This document shows, one piece after another, positions 13,601-23,511 of a stretch of 64,000 nucleotides of DNA. The stretch is from Bradysia coprophila (taxonomy: Eukaryota; Arthropoda; Insecta; Diptera; Sciaridae). The position numbers and the translations under genes were made by a program. The DNA lies in contig NW_023503941.1 of the NCBI RefSeq assembly GCF_014529535.1, positions 1,336,645 through 1,400,644 of the forward strand. Reading direction: 5' to 3'. Under the pieces are notes generated by a model. It ran no database searches. It had not been told where the DNA came from and worked only from the letters and a program-made list of their open reading frames with translations. The number at the start of each line of letters is the position of its first letter. Positions within the stretch are counted from its first letter, which is position 1.

Positions 13601-13863
13601 TGTTGCGTCTTAGGGAACTTTTCAGCCGACGACAGAACTAAACTTTCATTGATTATTATACTTTGTTGTAGTTATATTTAATTACAAAACAAAAACGCAT
13701 ACACAGCTAAAATGAATGTATCAAAGAAGAATGAGCATAAACAAATTGTGGCGATAAGAGTAACGAAGAAGAGGCCGTTCAGCGTATACCATTGACATTG
13801 TCCTACTGAGTTTTAGTGTGCGATATTATTGTTCACTTATTCAAATAGCATTTCAAACCAATG
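10620..13863. other. Intergenic, no gene seen
   Basis: AT-rich. A low-complexity stretch rich in ACCGGT/CGGTAAT words lies at about 12090-12250. Open frames here (10902-11189, 11251-11466, 12471-12671) lack splice signals and family signatures, and I reject them as genes. Confidence 0.4.
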
Positions 13864-14058
13864 AAAGTAGATAAGTAGGTATGGCCAGTCCATACAAGTC
13901 GGAGCACATACAGATTTGTATGGCGCCACCTCAAACGAACTCATTTCTAGTGAAAATTTGCACTAGAAACGAGTTCGTTTGAGGTGGCGCCATACAAATC
14001 CGTATGTGCTCCGACTAGAACAAATTTGAACGTTTGGCCATACCTATCCATTTACTTT
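13864..14058. mobile_element. Small palindromic (MITE-like) element
   Basis: A near-perfect hairpin: arms of about 85 bp, including TTGTATGGCGCCACCTCAAA and its complement, flank a short loop. The outer ends are GTAGGTATGGCCA and its complement. Confidence 0.7.
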
Positions 14059-14264
14059 AATTGTTTCAAACCACTTAAACCATTGTTAGCCAACTACTTA
14101 TTAATCACTCTTTTGTTGCAATATTTTAACTATGAACCATCACATCAAAGCATTTTTGGTTTTTATTAATGTTCCGAAAAATATTTCAAAAAATCAATTG
14201 AAAAAAGCTCTCGTAGGGTGGGACTTTTCACCAAAGCCTCCCTAATCTAAAAATGCCTCTGTCA

Positions 14265-14428
14265 ATAGATCTCTTCCAAGCGCAGGTGCAAAGTGCAGTT
14301 TACTGTCAAACGTCATCCACAGAGCCATAACCTCAACGGGTTTCCATACATTTTGTCAACAACATTGTTTGGTTATGTAGTCTGTGGATGACGATTGACA
14401 TTTCGATGTTGCACTTGGAAGAGACCTA
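14265..14428. mobile_element. Small palindromic element, family F copy 1
   Basis: The ends read ATAGATCTCTTCCAAG and CTTGGAAGAGACCTAT. An inner CGTCATCCACAG is matched by its complement. A related copy is at 38254-38438. Confidence 0.65.
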
Positions 14429-14736
14429 TATACACGAGTACGTCTGCACATCTAGATACCTATAGTTAATGCACATAATGTAAGTCAAAACTTGATCATA
14501 TCATATATTGCCATTTCTAAAGTATTATGCTCGTGATGCAGATTATGCAATGGTTAGTCATTAGTCATACTCGTGTATAACTGCAATCTATATCCTCTTG
14601 TTCTTCAGCTATTGTGAAAAAGATACATTGAACGTCATCTTCATTAGCACAAGCAGAGTAGAATCGAAAATCATTTTTCGGGTGGCATCAGTTCACATTT
14701 GTGCTTCTTGTTATATTGAGTGTTTTGTTTGAAATT

Positions 14737-17344
14737 ATGGATGACTTGGACAGTATTTTTTCCAATCTGAAAATAAATTCGGATAATCCTTCGGACAACC
14801 AAGATGCTGCGAAATATTTGGAAGAAATCAATGTTGCATTAAAGACAAACGAAACGACTTCCAAGTGGTTAGATGAGCTACGGAACGATTACGGATCAGT
14901 GATAGATGAAGAACTAAATAAATTGATCTCGCACAACAAGGACGATTTCTCGAATCCACCGGGTGACGATGCAGTAGCTTTGAGGTATTCAGTTGTCGAA
15001 ATGATAGCTAAGCGATGTCTTCGAATCGAAATTCAAATTCGAAAAGATGAATTTCAAGCAGCAGATGCATTTGCTCTTGTTAAATTAATTAACTCACACA
15101 AAGCTTATTATGCTGACAAAGAAAATATGGTTGGCTTCCGATACGTTGCCAATTGCTTGGCAATCAAGGGAAAGATCCAAGAAATCAAAAAGAAGATGGT
15201 GAAGGATGCTACGCAAGTCAGTGCATCTGCATTAAAGGGCCTGTTAAATACACTAAATGAATGCTCCACGAGTATTCCCCATCAAGTCGGAGTTTTCGCT
15301 ATAAAACAGTACTTTGCTGGTAATCTACTGAAAGGCGTCTGTCACGACTTCCAATTGAGAATTATTCGCAACGTAAGTTTTTCAAAAAAACATCTGCTTA
15401 ACGGACCAGTGAATGGTTAAAATTTTCAGTTAATAAGAATGGATCCAGAAAACCTAGAATGGAGATTTTGTTTGTACTCGGTACTTCGTTTCAAGAAAGC
15501 AGCAAGCAAAAGCTTCGGCACCCCATCACAAGAAGAAATTGATGTTATTGTTGAAGCAATGGACAAACGATATGCCATGTTTGATGCCCGAATATGCCTG
15601 GGATATGCATTCTGTCTAGCAGAAATTCTAAAAAGTTCTGGAAAGTTCGTGCCCATAAAATATGGCAGAAAAGTTTTCCATCGTGAATCAGACGTATTGG
15701 AATGCATTCGAGCAAAGGTCGAGTGAGTTTTAAACTTTCAAGATCATTGCAGAGTTAATCATTCAGTTAATTTACGATTGCTTCTAGTGATGTCTTGGCC
15801 ATTGATCCGACATCGGTTAGATCAAACATTGACGTGGCAAAAATATACTCGTCGATACTTCCTTACGCTCATCGCGACACTGCATTTGCAATGGTCTGTG
15901 TCAGACGTGCATTATTGTTCAATCCGAACTCCAGCAAAGCGAACCATAGAATGGCAGTGTTGTCAATATCGACGGTAAGTCAGACATCATTTTATAATGA
16001 AAAGTGACTCGTGTCAACGATTCTATTGTTGTAGAACTCTCCAAGCGCTGCGCTGGAATATCTCAAGAAAGCTGTAGAAAATGACGCAAGAAACGTTTTC
16101 GCAACGGTGGATCTGTTAAAAGTTTATATGGAAAATATTCCAGTGCATAAAGCAGAAATTAAGGAAATTTTGTTGGATCCTGCTCACAAAATCGGGAAGC
16201 ATTACACAGAAATGCTTATTCTGAACGCTGTGTATTCATCTTCAAATGGAAACGATGAAAAGTCGGTCGATCTGCTCATCGAAGCCATGAATACCGACGC
16301 CAAGTGTGTTGATTCATTGGAGGTAAATTTTAATTTTAATGACCTCCATCCACGTAACATTACCTAATACTATCGTCCTATGCAACAGAGACTTCATAGC
16401 ACCTTCAAACGCTTCAATTGGGTTGACTACAATTCGTTCTCTAAAAGAATTAAAGACACTGTAGAGCTAAGGCTCGCACTTTGTGGACGCTCTGAGAGAG
16501 ATGTTTTGACGAAAATATTGAAATCATTGAGACATTCGAACACGTATGGAAGTCATCGTCAACAATCGAAGCCTGGGCGTGGTAAATATGAAGATTTCTA
16601 CAATAGATCTTATGGATCACAACAATCAGGATATAATAGAGGTTCACGACCGGGTAGCAGTGGTAAATTTGATTACGAAGGATTCAAAAAATCGTATGGA
16701 TCATACTAATCGGGTCGATCTAGTTATGATTCGGGATTTAAGGGTGACAACAAGGATGGATCATATCAATCCGGTGGATCACATCAATCCGGTGGATCAC
16801 ATCAATCCGGTGGATCACATCAATCCGGTGGATCACATCAATCCGGTGGATCACATCAATCCAGTGGATCACATCAATCCGGTGGATCACATCAATCCAG
16901 TGGATCACATCAATCCAGTGGATCACATCAATCAGGTGGATCACATCAATCCAGTGGATCAAATGAATCCGGTGGATCATATCAATCCGGTGGATCATAT
17001 CAATCCGGTGGATCAAATGAATCCGGTGGATCACATCAATCCGGTGGATCAAATGAATCCGGTGGATCACATCAATCCGGTGGATCAAATGATTCCATGA
17101 TCCACTACGATGTATTGGGTTTGACTAAACTGGCTACAAAGGCTGACATTAAAAAGAAATTTCGTGAATTGGCTAGAGAGCATCATCCAGGTATGGACTT
17201 AACAATATCGTTTTCATGATTCAAATACTAATTTTGTCTGTATTCGTTGCAGATAAAAACATGGATTTATCTACCGATGAACTTTTGAAGAAACAAGAAG
17301 TTATGAAACGGATCAATTCAGCCTACGTAGCTTTGAAGGGATGA
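14737..17344 (+). CDS. TPR-like protein with Gly/Ser/Gln repeat and C-terminal J domain, one internal stop
   Basis: Six exons join in phase: 14737-15372, 15430-15722, 15788-15974, 16035-16322, 16389-17190, 17253-17344. The start is the first ATG in a frame that opens after a TAG at 14659. The first 470 residues are helical repeats, TPR-like around residues 340-400 (ALLFNPNSSKANHRMAVL, then AALEYLKKAVENDARN). A Gly/Ser/Tyr/Gln-rich stretch follows. A TAA at 16707-16709 then stops the frame at 574 aa. Beyond it the same frame stays open through about 19 units of a GSHQSG repeat, then a J domain (HYDVLGL, REHHPDKN with the HPD triad, INSAYVALKG) split by an intron, ending at TGA 17344. J domains recruit and stimulate Hsp70. 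The gene may be a recent nonsense mutant, use stop readthrough, or skip the stop by splicing. I do not recognise an orthologue. Confidence 0.72.
16707..16709 (+). other. In-frame TAA between TPR-like part and J domain
   Basis: Context is TAC TAA TCG. The neighbouring repeat units read TAT CAA TCC, so the stop is one C-to-T change from a Gln codon. Splicing from the donor at 16544 (AC|GTATGG) to the acceptor ending at 16720 would remove it in frame. The donors at about 16581 and 16662 would not preserve the frame. Confidence 0.85.
16749..17093 (+). repeat. 18-bp coding tandem repeat, about 19 units
   Basis: The unit is GGATCACATCAATCCGGT, encoding GSHQSG with variants such as GSNESG and GSYQSG. 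Unit length is a multiple of three and most differences keep Ser, Gly or Gln, as expected for a flexible linker joining the TPR-like part to the J domain. Confidence 0.9.
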
Positions 17345-18563
17345 TAAAAGTCGTGAATTCGAATTCAATTTCAATTTCGAGGATAAATTTTGGTTTATTG
17401 AACGGATATAGCGATAGCAATTTGCATAAATTTCATAAATTAAAAGCCTCTGTTCGTCAAACACGTTTCATGACTTGGTTTAGCGAACCGAATGCACTGA
17501 AAGAGCCAACTAAATAACTGGCCAACCAAAGACTGTGCCTCGTCAACGAAAGCAATAAAACGAATCAAGATCTTTTGGTGGTTCAGCCTTTCGGTGCATT
17601 CCGGTTTGCGATACCAAGCCGATCACATTTGTATTCCATTTTCGCGCTAAGAATTGTCGTTTTACTAGGGCAGTCCATGCAGATCGAAATCCGTAAACAA
17701 TTGCTGAGTCCGATCGTACACATTCCTAGTCGTTTCGAGCATTTCGGGTAGCAATTCGATTGCCCTTTCAACGTCCAAGCAAACTTTGTTCAGCAATTGA
17801 TCTCTCGTCGGCATTGTGTACATGGCCACCATGGCACCTTTGCGAACTAACCAGGGATGATATTGAGCAAGTGTTTGAGTGTAGGCGGCTTGGCACACCG
17901 TGCTAGTCTTCTCGGATGGATTCAATTTGCCCAAATTAAACAGAAATTCTCGAATGAAATCTGAAATGAGCGAGAGAAAGGAAACGGATGTCATCGAAAC
18001 GAAAACAATATTTTTGGCACGAGAATGCACACCTAGTCCTCTATGTAGTCGAAGCAATGTCCGGCTGCCAGACACATAATCACTTTTATTGAGCAAACCA
18101 GTTGTCTTTTCGTAGTTCAACATCGAACTGAATGTGGCAAATTTTTCGTTATTTTCTTTTCTACGGAATTCTTCTAAGATTTCAATTTTCGACTTTACGT
18201 CGCTGCTGACAAAGCCGAATACGGTGCCCATTAGTGAGAAGAACCTTTTTTGGTACATTGAACATTGTAAGAGAACAACAAAGGAAAACAATGGAAAAAT
18301 TTACTTGTTCAGCTCGGTGAAGCCCTCCAAGGTAGGTGTCCACGTAAATATCATTGTCATTGATTTCGTGCAACGACTGCGAAAACTTTTGATGCACTAA
18401 ACTTAAATCGAACCGATCTTGAGCCATTTCTTTGTTTGTTTAAAATTAAATCGTTTACGAAAATGGAATGAAAACTAAGAATTTAACGAAAAAAAATAAA
18501 TTCGCGCACCTACTAAAATATTGTTGTGTTGATGGACAACACAATGGTGAAAATATTGTGACA
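17234..18563. repeat. Segmental duplication, copy 1 (J-domain last exon plus CPTP gene)
   Basis: This block is nearly identical, including introns and intergenic DNA, to 23512-24835. Copy 1 continues the real J-domain gene on its left. On its right, at about 18563, it joins directly to a dgt5 exon instead of continuing as copy 2 does. The shared boundary bases are ACAG. Confidence 0.88.
17665..18427 (-). pseudogene. CPTP: Ceramide-1-phosphate transfer protein, copy 1, frameshifted
   Basis: Three exons on the minus strand: 18427-18305, 18244-18033, 17960-17665. Exon 1 has one extra base against copy 2: TACCTTGGAGGGCTTC versus TACCTGGAAGGCTTC. After DNDIYVDTYL its frame therefore becomes GGLHRAEQ instead of the expected EGFTELNK. 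Exons 2 and 3 are intact and carry the GLTP fold: FFSLMGTVFGFVSSDV, then LLRLHRGL joined to DFIREFLFNL, then YHPWLVRKGAMVAMYTMP with the late histidine. Without the extra base the product would be 209 aa, close to the usual 214. The family moves ceramide-1-phosphate between membranes. This copy is probably non-functional unless a downstream start such as SLMGTVF is used. Confidence 0.8.
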
Positions 18564-18564
18564 G

Positions 18565-19375
18565 GCCGGTAGTATCTTCGATGACGTTGAAATCGGCTGA
18601 GTACAAAAACGAGCTTTTACTCCTCTCCAATTTGATACACAAACATTGGAACCAGTTGCCTGCGTAAGCCAAATTATTTCCGTGTCTAGAAGTCGGGCTG
18701 GGCTCAATCCATTTTTTCATTCGTTTCAGTTCAATGGATGTCCAATGTCAACGACCCAGCGAAGCTATTTCACCGTTCTACACACTGTTGACACCTAACG
18801 GATCCTTACAGCTATTGAAGAATCGATGGACTTGGCATAGAGCCATCGAGATCCTTACGCAGTCGTTAGATGTCAATATATCGGTTCCTCAGGGTAGGCT
18901 GCGATTTAAAACAAAATATTTTGTGGAGCAGAAAGGAAAGTAATTTTCTCTCCGTTTTTCAGTCGCTGATGCGGAGCTAGTTGCAGCCAATTTGAATGCA
19001 GAAAATACAAAAATGGCTAAAATCGTGGACGAAATTCGGTTTATGTACCAAACGGGAAATCAAACCGTTGCGGAAATTCGGAAATATTTACAATTTTTAC
19101 TGGACACATCGTTGGGATCGCTTATACCAGAAAGTCTCATGATAAACCGACGTAGTTTCTGCGATTACGAAGAAGAGTTTCTGTGCGCCTGCAGTTTGAT
19201 AGCTAATTCGATGAAAAGAAACTGAAAAAGTCTTGCTCATTGGGAAATAAATTTCATTTTGTATTTAGTCACAAATGTTTCGTATCTAAGCAAAGTGCAT
19301 ATCCCTTCCTCATGTCGGTCTGAAACCATATTTCAGGAGGAACCAAATTGCTGTTCAAAAATGAAGTCGCTTGTG
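18565..19375 (+). pseudogene. dgt5/HAUS5 3'-end fragment (last three exons)
   Basis: Exons 18565-18663, 18730-18893 and 18963-19225 correspond in sequence and phase to exons 3-5 of the complete gene at 34138-37247. The reading frame is intact (VVSSMTLKSAEYKNE..., MDVQCQRPSEAISPFYTLL..., VADAELVAANLNAENTKM... to SMKRN-stop). The first two exons are missing and there is no start, so this is a fragment fused behind the CPTP promoter region. Its last intron lacks the palindrome found in the complete gene and shows the empty TTAA site (GCGATTTAAAACAAAAT, about 18901). Homology with the full gene continues past the stop to about 19375. Confidence 0.88.
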
Positions 19376-19444
19376 CTACATGAGCCACGAAATTTGATTC
19401 GAAACCGACCGCTGACCGCTTGACGAATCGAATCCTTTTTTTAG

Positions 19445-20056
19445 TTTAGAGTGAAGAAAATGCGGATTTCGTCGCTCCTCTGTTTACACAATCTGTGTAA
19501 TTTGATGACCACAGAAGATCTTGGTGGACATACAGCTATTTACAATGTTTGGCTAGATTTGGGTCAACAGGTCTTCCAGGGAACACAGAACACCGACATT
19601 CTGGAAGCGTCCACATCACTGATGCGAGGGGCACTCGATCATCTCAAGTACAGTCCGATTTTATTCGAGAAAATGACCAACGACGACCTGCAGCTTATGC
19701 TTAATGGCGTACAAAATTGTACCGAACCAGAAACTCGCGCAAATTGGCTGAGATTGGCAGAAGTTCTAGTCAAAACCATTATTGCATTCATTGTGGACGC
19801 CAGTTTACAAGAGCAGGATTCTTGAGCTAAATCGGAGGCGATGGACATTTTCTCGGACAATGACTGGGAACAAATTGTTTATGAGTTGGGCTTGGTGGCA
19901 AAGGCGAAACAGTTGGAACGTGTGCTCAAGAATAAGATTCAGCAACAGAAACAAGATTTGAGCGACCGGTATTCGGCTGTTTGTACAGTTCGATTAAATC
20001 TGTCGAGATTTACCGAGTATATGAAGTCGCAGCAACGAAAATACAAACCCAAATAG
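19445..20056 (+). pseudogene. HEATR3/Syo1-like C-terminal fragment with in-frame TGA
   Basis: The fragment opens just after a likely acceptor (TTTTTTTAG) and runs about 200 codons. The first part has HEAT-like helices (RISSLLCLHNLCNLM, LGGHTAIYNVWLDLGQQVF). It ends with DLSDRYSAVCTVRLNLSRFTEYM, resembling the conserved C-terminus of HEATR3, the chaperone-adaptor that imports Rpl5/Rpl11 for 5S RNP assembly. The two halves are in one frame but are interrupted by TGA at 19823-19825 (QDS-stop-AKSEAMDIF). A Trp codon (TGG) at this place would be the simplest ancestor. All upstream exons are absent. The family call is from remembered motif similarity; the truncation is directly visible. Confidence 0.6.
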
Positions 20057-20133
20057 ACGTGTTGTCAAATAGGCTACGTTTTAATGCAAATAAATTTGAA
20101 TAATTTTTGAACCGTGCATTGGACAGAATTATT

Positions 20134-20410
20134 TTAGTAAAATGTTGGAATCGGACAAAATCCCAATACGAAATAATCAGTTGCTAATCGTGGAGCAAAT
20201 TTCCCCATGTAATCTTTGACCATCTGATAATCGGAATCGAAAGTGATGCGAAGATTTTCTTCGGCGTGTTTCACAAAACCGTCCTTAATAGTTCTGCTCA
20301 CCGCTTGTCCAATCAATTCCGGTGAAGTGTTAAGCAAATTTATGGCTGCTCCCCGATAAAGATGCGAAATGCGCTCGTCATATTGACAGAACATTCTTTT
20401 CATTTGCTCT
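20134..20410 (-). CDS. Unrecognised terminal coding exon
   Basis: On the minus strand a frame of about 90 codons follows a likely acceptor (TTCTAG|AGCAAATG) and ends at 20134. It reads MFCQYDERISHLYRGAAINL, then SRTIKDGFVKHAEENLR, then GKFAPRLATDYFVLGF. The composition looks like a real helical protein. It converges on the HEATR3-like fragment with a 77-bp gap. The end of a palindromic element (20417-20545) begins just upstream, so earlier exons are displaced or lost. I do not recognise the family. Confidence 0.4.
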
Positions 20411-20416
20411 AGAACA

Positions 20417-20545
20417 GTAAGTGATTTTAAAGGGAGTTTTTTAGCAGAGAAGAAAATGAAGTAAGAGAAATGAAGAGTTTCACATTAAAGGCTTTTGATA
20501 CGAATAGGTGTTTCGTACGGGTCGGCGTTAGCTATGTTCTTTTGT
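20417..20545. mobile_element. Solo end of palindromic element family H
   Basis: Matches the right ends of the elements at 22350-23511 and 42304-43757, from GTAAGTGATTTTAAAGGG to the terminal CGGGTCGGCGTTAGCTATGTT. The partner arm is absent here. Confidence 0.75.
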
Positions 20546-21500
20546 TGAAATATTCTCGGAATGCAGTGCTTGAGTACATAAAAAAGGCGATTGTAGGGTA
20601 AACCTTAGCTTGCGCTGCCCGAAAATGTTCCTAATAGCATTCATCATAAAATCTTGTACGAGCAGGCTACTATTGGAACTTCAACGATTTTATCAACCGA
20701 AAATTATAATTTCTTAGAACTGTTTTAGTAACCTGCCTACCTATTGTAAAAGTAATCCGCCAATAAAACAGAGTTGTGTGAAAACTTAACTGAAACAAGA
20801 TTCTCGTAGACTTCTCTTTAGAACATTTGGTTCACTTTTGCCACGACATATAGTAAAGATACAGGCAGGAGGAGTCGAAGCAAATACATTCAAAGAAGAG
20901 ACCTGAATACCGTGAAATTCGCGTTTAACACCAAAATCAAAAGTCTTCTTATCAATTTAGGTCCCTCGTCAAATCGACTATTCCTGCCTGTATCTTTAGT
21001 ATGTGATGCTTTTGCTGTTTTAGTTTGATTGCCTGTAAGAAATGAAATTCCTGCCATTTGTCCGATGTGTATGCATGCAATGTAGACGCTATTTATAGAT
21101 ACTATCAACCGAAGCGACAAATTAACTTTTCTTCATCTAGCGGACTAAGTTCCCTTAATCATAGTAATTTTCGAAATACAATTTCTTCGTACGGTATAGG
21201 TCGAAATCGAAAATCACCAATGACGACTTTCATGAATGGGCCCTTAAATTTCTTTGACTAAATTAACCAAAGTACAGAATCTATAAGTGGCGTCAAACAG
21301 AAATGGTCTCTGCGAGAAAACTGTCAAAATTACGCTTTGCGCTACGCTGTCGGTGTCGAACAAACGTGTCTACAAAGTAGAATGACTGCTTCGGGGTCTC
21401 AAGCACCAAGTAATTCTTGTCTGCAACAATCACAGAGTATCAGACTTGCTTCCGGCAGGCACAAAAACACAATCTAGTTCCTTTCTTCATCTTTAATTCA
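20546..21500. other. Intergenic; small inverted repeat near 20855-21000
   Basis: The words AAAGATACAGGCAGGA and TTCCTGCCTGTATCTTTAGT are inverted copies about 120 bp apart. No gene recognised. Confidence 0.4.
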
Positions 21501-21904
21501 TTAAATTCTTCGAGTTTTTAATTGTTTAGGATCCATTCCGATGTATTGATACAGACACTTTAAGCCGGTCGCCTGATAGCCTTGTGACTTGGTTTGAAGA
21601 AGTCGAAGGCCTCCATTGACCTGCTTAATTAGTATATCCTTTCCCTCTACTAATTCGTTCGCGGTTTCTCCAGGAGAATCTCTTCCTTCATCCGACGCAG
21701 ATGATGACTCATCACTTTCTGTATTTTCATTCCAATCTCGGGTAAGCTGCATCACTTCTTCACATTGTGAAACTGTTATTGGGTATGTTCGCAGCCAATG
21801 TTCAACCTCTCTTGATATGGTGACAAAATCAAATGGTCTGGCTAATAATTATAAAAATTATGCCATATCGAGTGAAGATTTTTATTTCATTTTTTACCTG
21901 CCAT
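21501..21904 (-). CDS. Small uncharacterised acidic protein, two exons
   Basis: Exon 1 is only ATGGCAG (21904-21898). It joins exon 2 (21841-21501) in phase to give 115 aa starting MAARPFDFVTISREVEHWLR. Donor GTAAAA and acceptor TTATTAG bound a 56-bp intron. The middle is a disordered Ser/Glu/Asp stretch (NENTESDESSSASDEGRDS). It is followed by a predicted helix (DILIKQVNGGLRLLQTKSQG) and a basic end (PKQLKTRRI). The consistent frame across the intron and the composition argue for a real gene. I do not recognise it. No membrane segment or signal peptide is visible. Confidence 0.6.
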
Positions 21905-22349
21905 CTTGTTGTAGAGAAGTTTGATTCTAAGACTTTTATTTAACATACGATAGGCTCAAATGATTAATAGATAAATAAAATAAAAATCTCGTACAAATAC
22001 AGATAATTTTGACAGTTCACACTTTTTCGAACAACCAATCAAAACAATTTATTTATTCAGTGGTGAATTCTGTAAAGTGGCGGTCACTTTCAAATTTTGT
22101 TATTCAAAAAAATTGTAAATTAAAAATTTTGTTGTTCTAAATTATGTTATTGTTGGTTTTATGTTGTTTATTTGTGAAATAAACTAACACAACACTCAGC
22201 CAAAGTTTAAATATTCACAAATATGTTTCAATCAAAATTTATAAAATTCAGTTTTCATAAAAAGGTGCTCAAATTTGTGAATACTACGCTGGATTTTCGG
22301 CTCCCGGCCAAAGTCAGGACGCACAAAATATGGAGCCTCAAAATACGGA
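21905..22349. other. Upstream flank of the small acidic gene, no gene seen
   Basis: AT-rich. The words GTGAATA/TATTCAC around 22212-22283 form a weak inverted repeat. Nothing else identified. Confidence 0.35.
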
Positions 22350-23511
22350 CAAAAACATAGCTAACGCCGACCCGTACGAAACACCTATTCGTGTCAAAAG
22401 CCTTTAAAATCACTTATCCACTCTTTGCCTTGTTATCATATACAAATTAATTGCCGGAGGCAATATAGACAGCCCCGTACGAAGTCAACTTTCATAAATT
22501 CCTATTTAAACAGCTATATACCGCTATATTTACCTATATTTCACTATAAATAAACATTTCACAGAGGAATATGCTATTATATAGCTCTATATGCCTGTAC
22601 ATAGCTGTATATAGCTGTATATAGGTATATATAGATGTCACTATATGGAATCCCTGAAACCCCACACACATAACAAATTATTTCCATGTTAACAGAAACT
22701 GTCTAAGTACCATTTTCCCCAAGATATTTCACTTTTAATAAAATCCAATATGGCTGCCGACAGCCATTTTATTAGGAGACTGGATATAGTACCGACGCTT
22801 TACATTCGTTATTACCTTTCAAACAAAAAAAATTCATGAAATAATGTTCTCCGGAGCGTGAGCTAGGTCTCTTGGAGTGAGCTCTTATCCGGCTACTCGG
22901 CCGTACAGTCAACGTGGAGTATTTTGTCAATATCTCGAGTAAATTTTGACCGAATTTCATGAATTTTTTTTGTTTGAAAGGTATTAACGCATGTAAAGCG
23001 TCGGTACTATTTCTGGTCTCCTAACAAAATGGCTGCCGGCGGCCATATTGGATTTTAGTAAAAGTGAAATATCTTGTGAAAAATTGTACTTAGAGAGTTT
23101 TTGTTAACATGGAAATAATTTGTTATGTGTGTGGGGTTTCAGGGATTCCATATATGGACATCTATATATACCTATATACCGCTATATCGAGCTATATACA
23201 GGCATATAGAGCTATATAATAGCATATTCCTCTGTGAAATGTTTATTTATAGTGAAATATAGGTAAATATAGCGGTATGTAGCTGTTTAAATAGGAATTT
23301 ATGAAATTTGACTTCGTACGGGGCTGTCTATATTGCCTCCGGCAATTTATTTGTTGATGATAACAAGGCAAAGAGTGGATAATGTAAGTGATTTTAAAGG
23401 GCGAATAGCTTTTCAGTAGGGAAGAAAATGAAGTAAGAGAAATGAAGAGTTTCACATTAAAGGCTTTTGATACGAATAGGTGTTTCGTACGGGTCGGCGT
23501 TAGCTATGTTT
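22350..23511. mobile_element. Palindromic element, family H copy 1
   Basis: The ends are ACAAAAACATAGCTAACG and CGTTAGCTATGTTTTTGT. The arms are mirror images throughout, including CCCCGTACGAAGTC, an AT-rich stretch of TATATAGC words, and a central module CTCGAGTAAATTTTGACC...TTGTTTGAAAGGTATTAA. No transposase. Its right end abuts the duplicated J-exon/CPTP block exactly. A related copy is at 42304-43757 and a solo end at 20417-20545. Confidence 0.8.

Noticed and set aside
14701-14736. Upstream GTG start for the J-domain gene
   Set aside because: Eukaryotic start; the first ATG in the open frame is at 14737.
16546-17100. 184-codon frame reading MDHINPVDHINPVD
   Set aside because: This is the +1 frame of the GSHQSG linker repeat; the frame leading into the J domain is the coding one.
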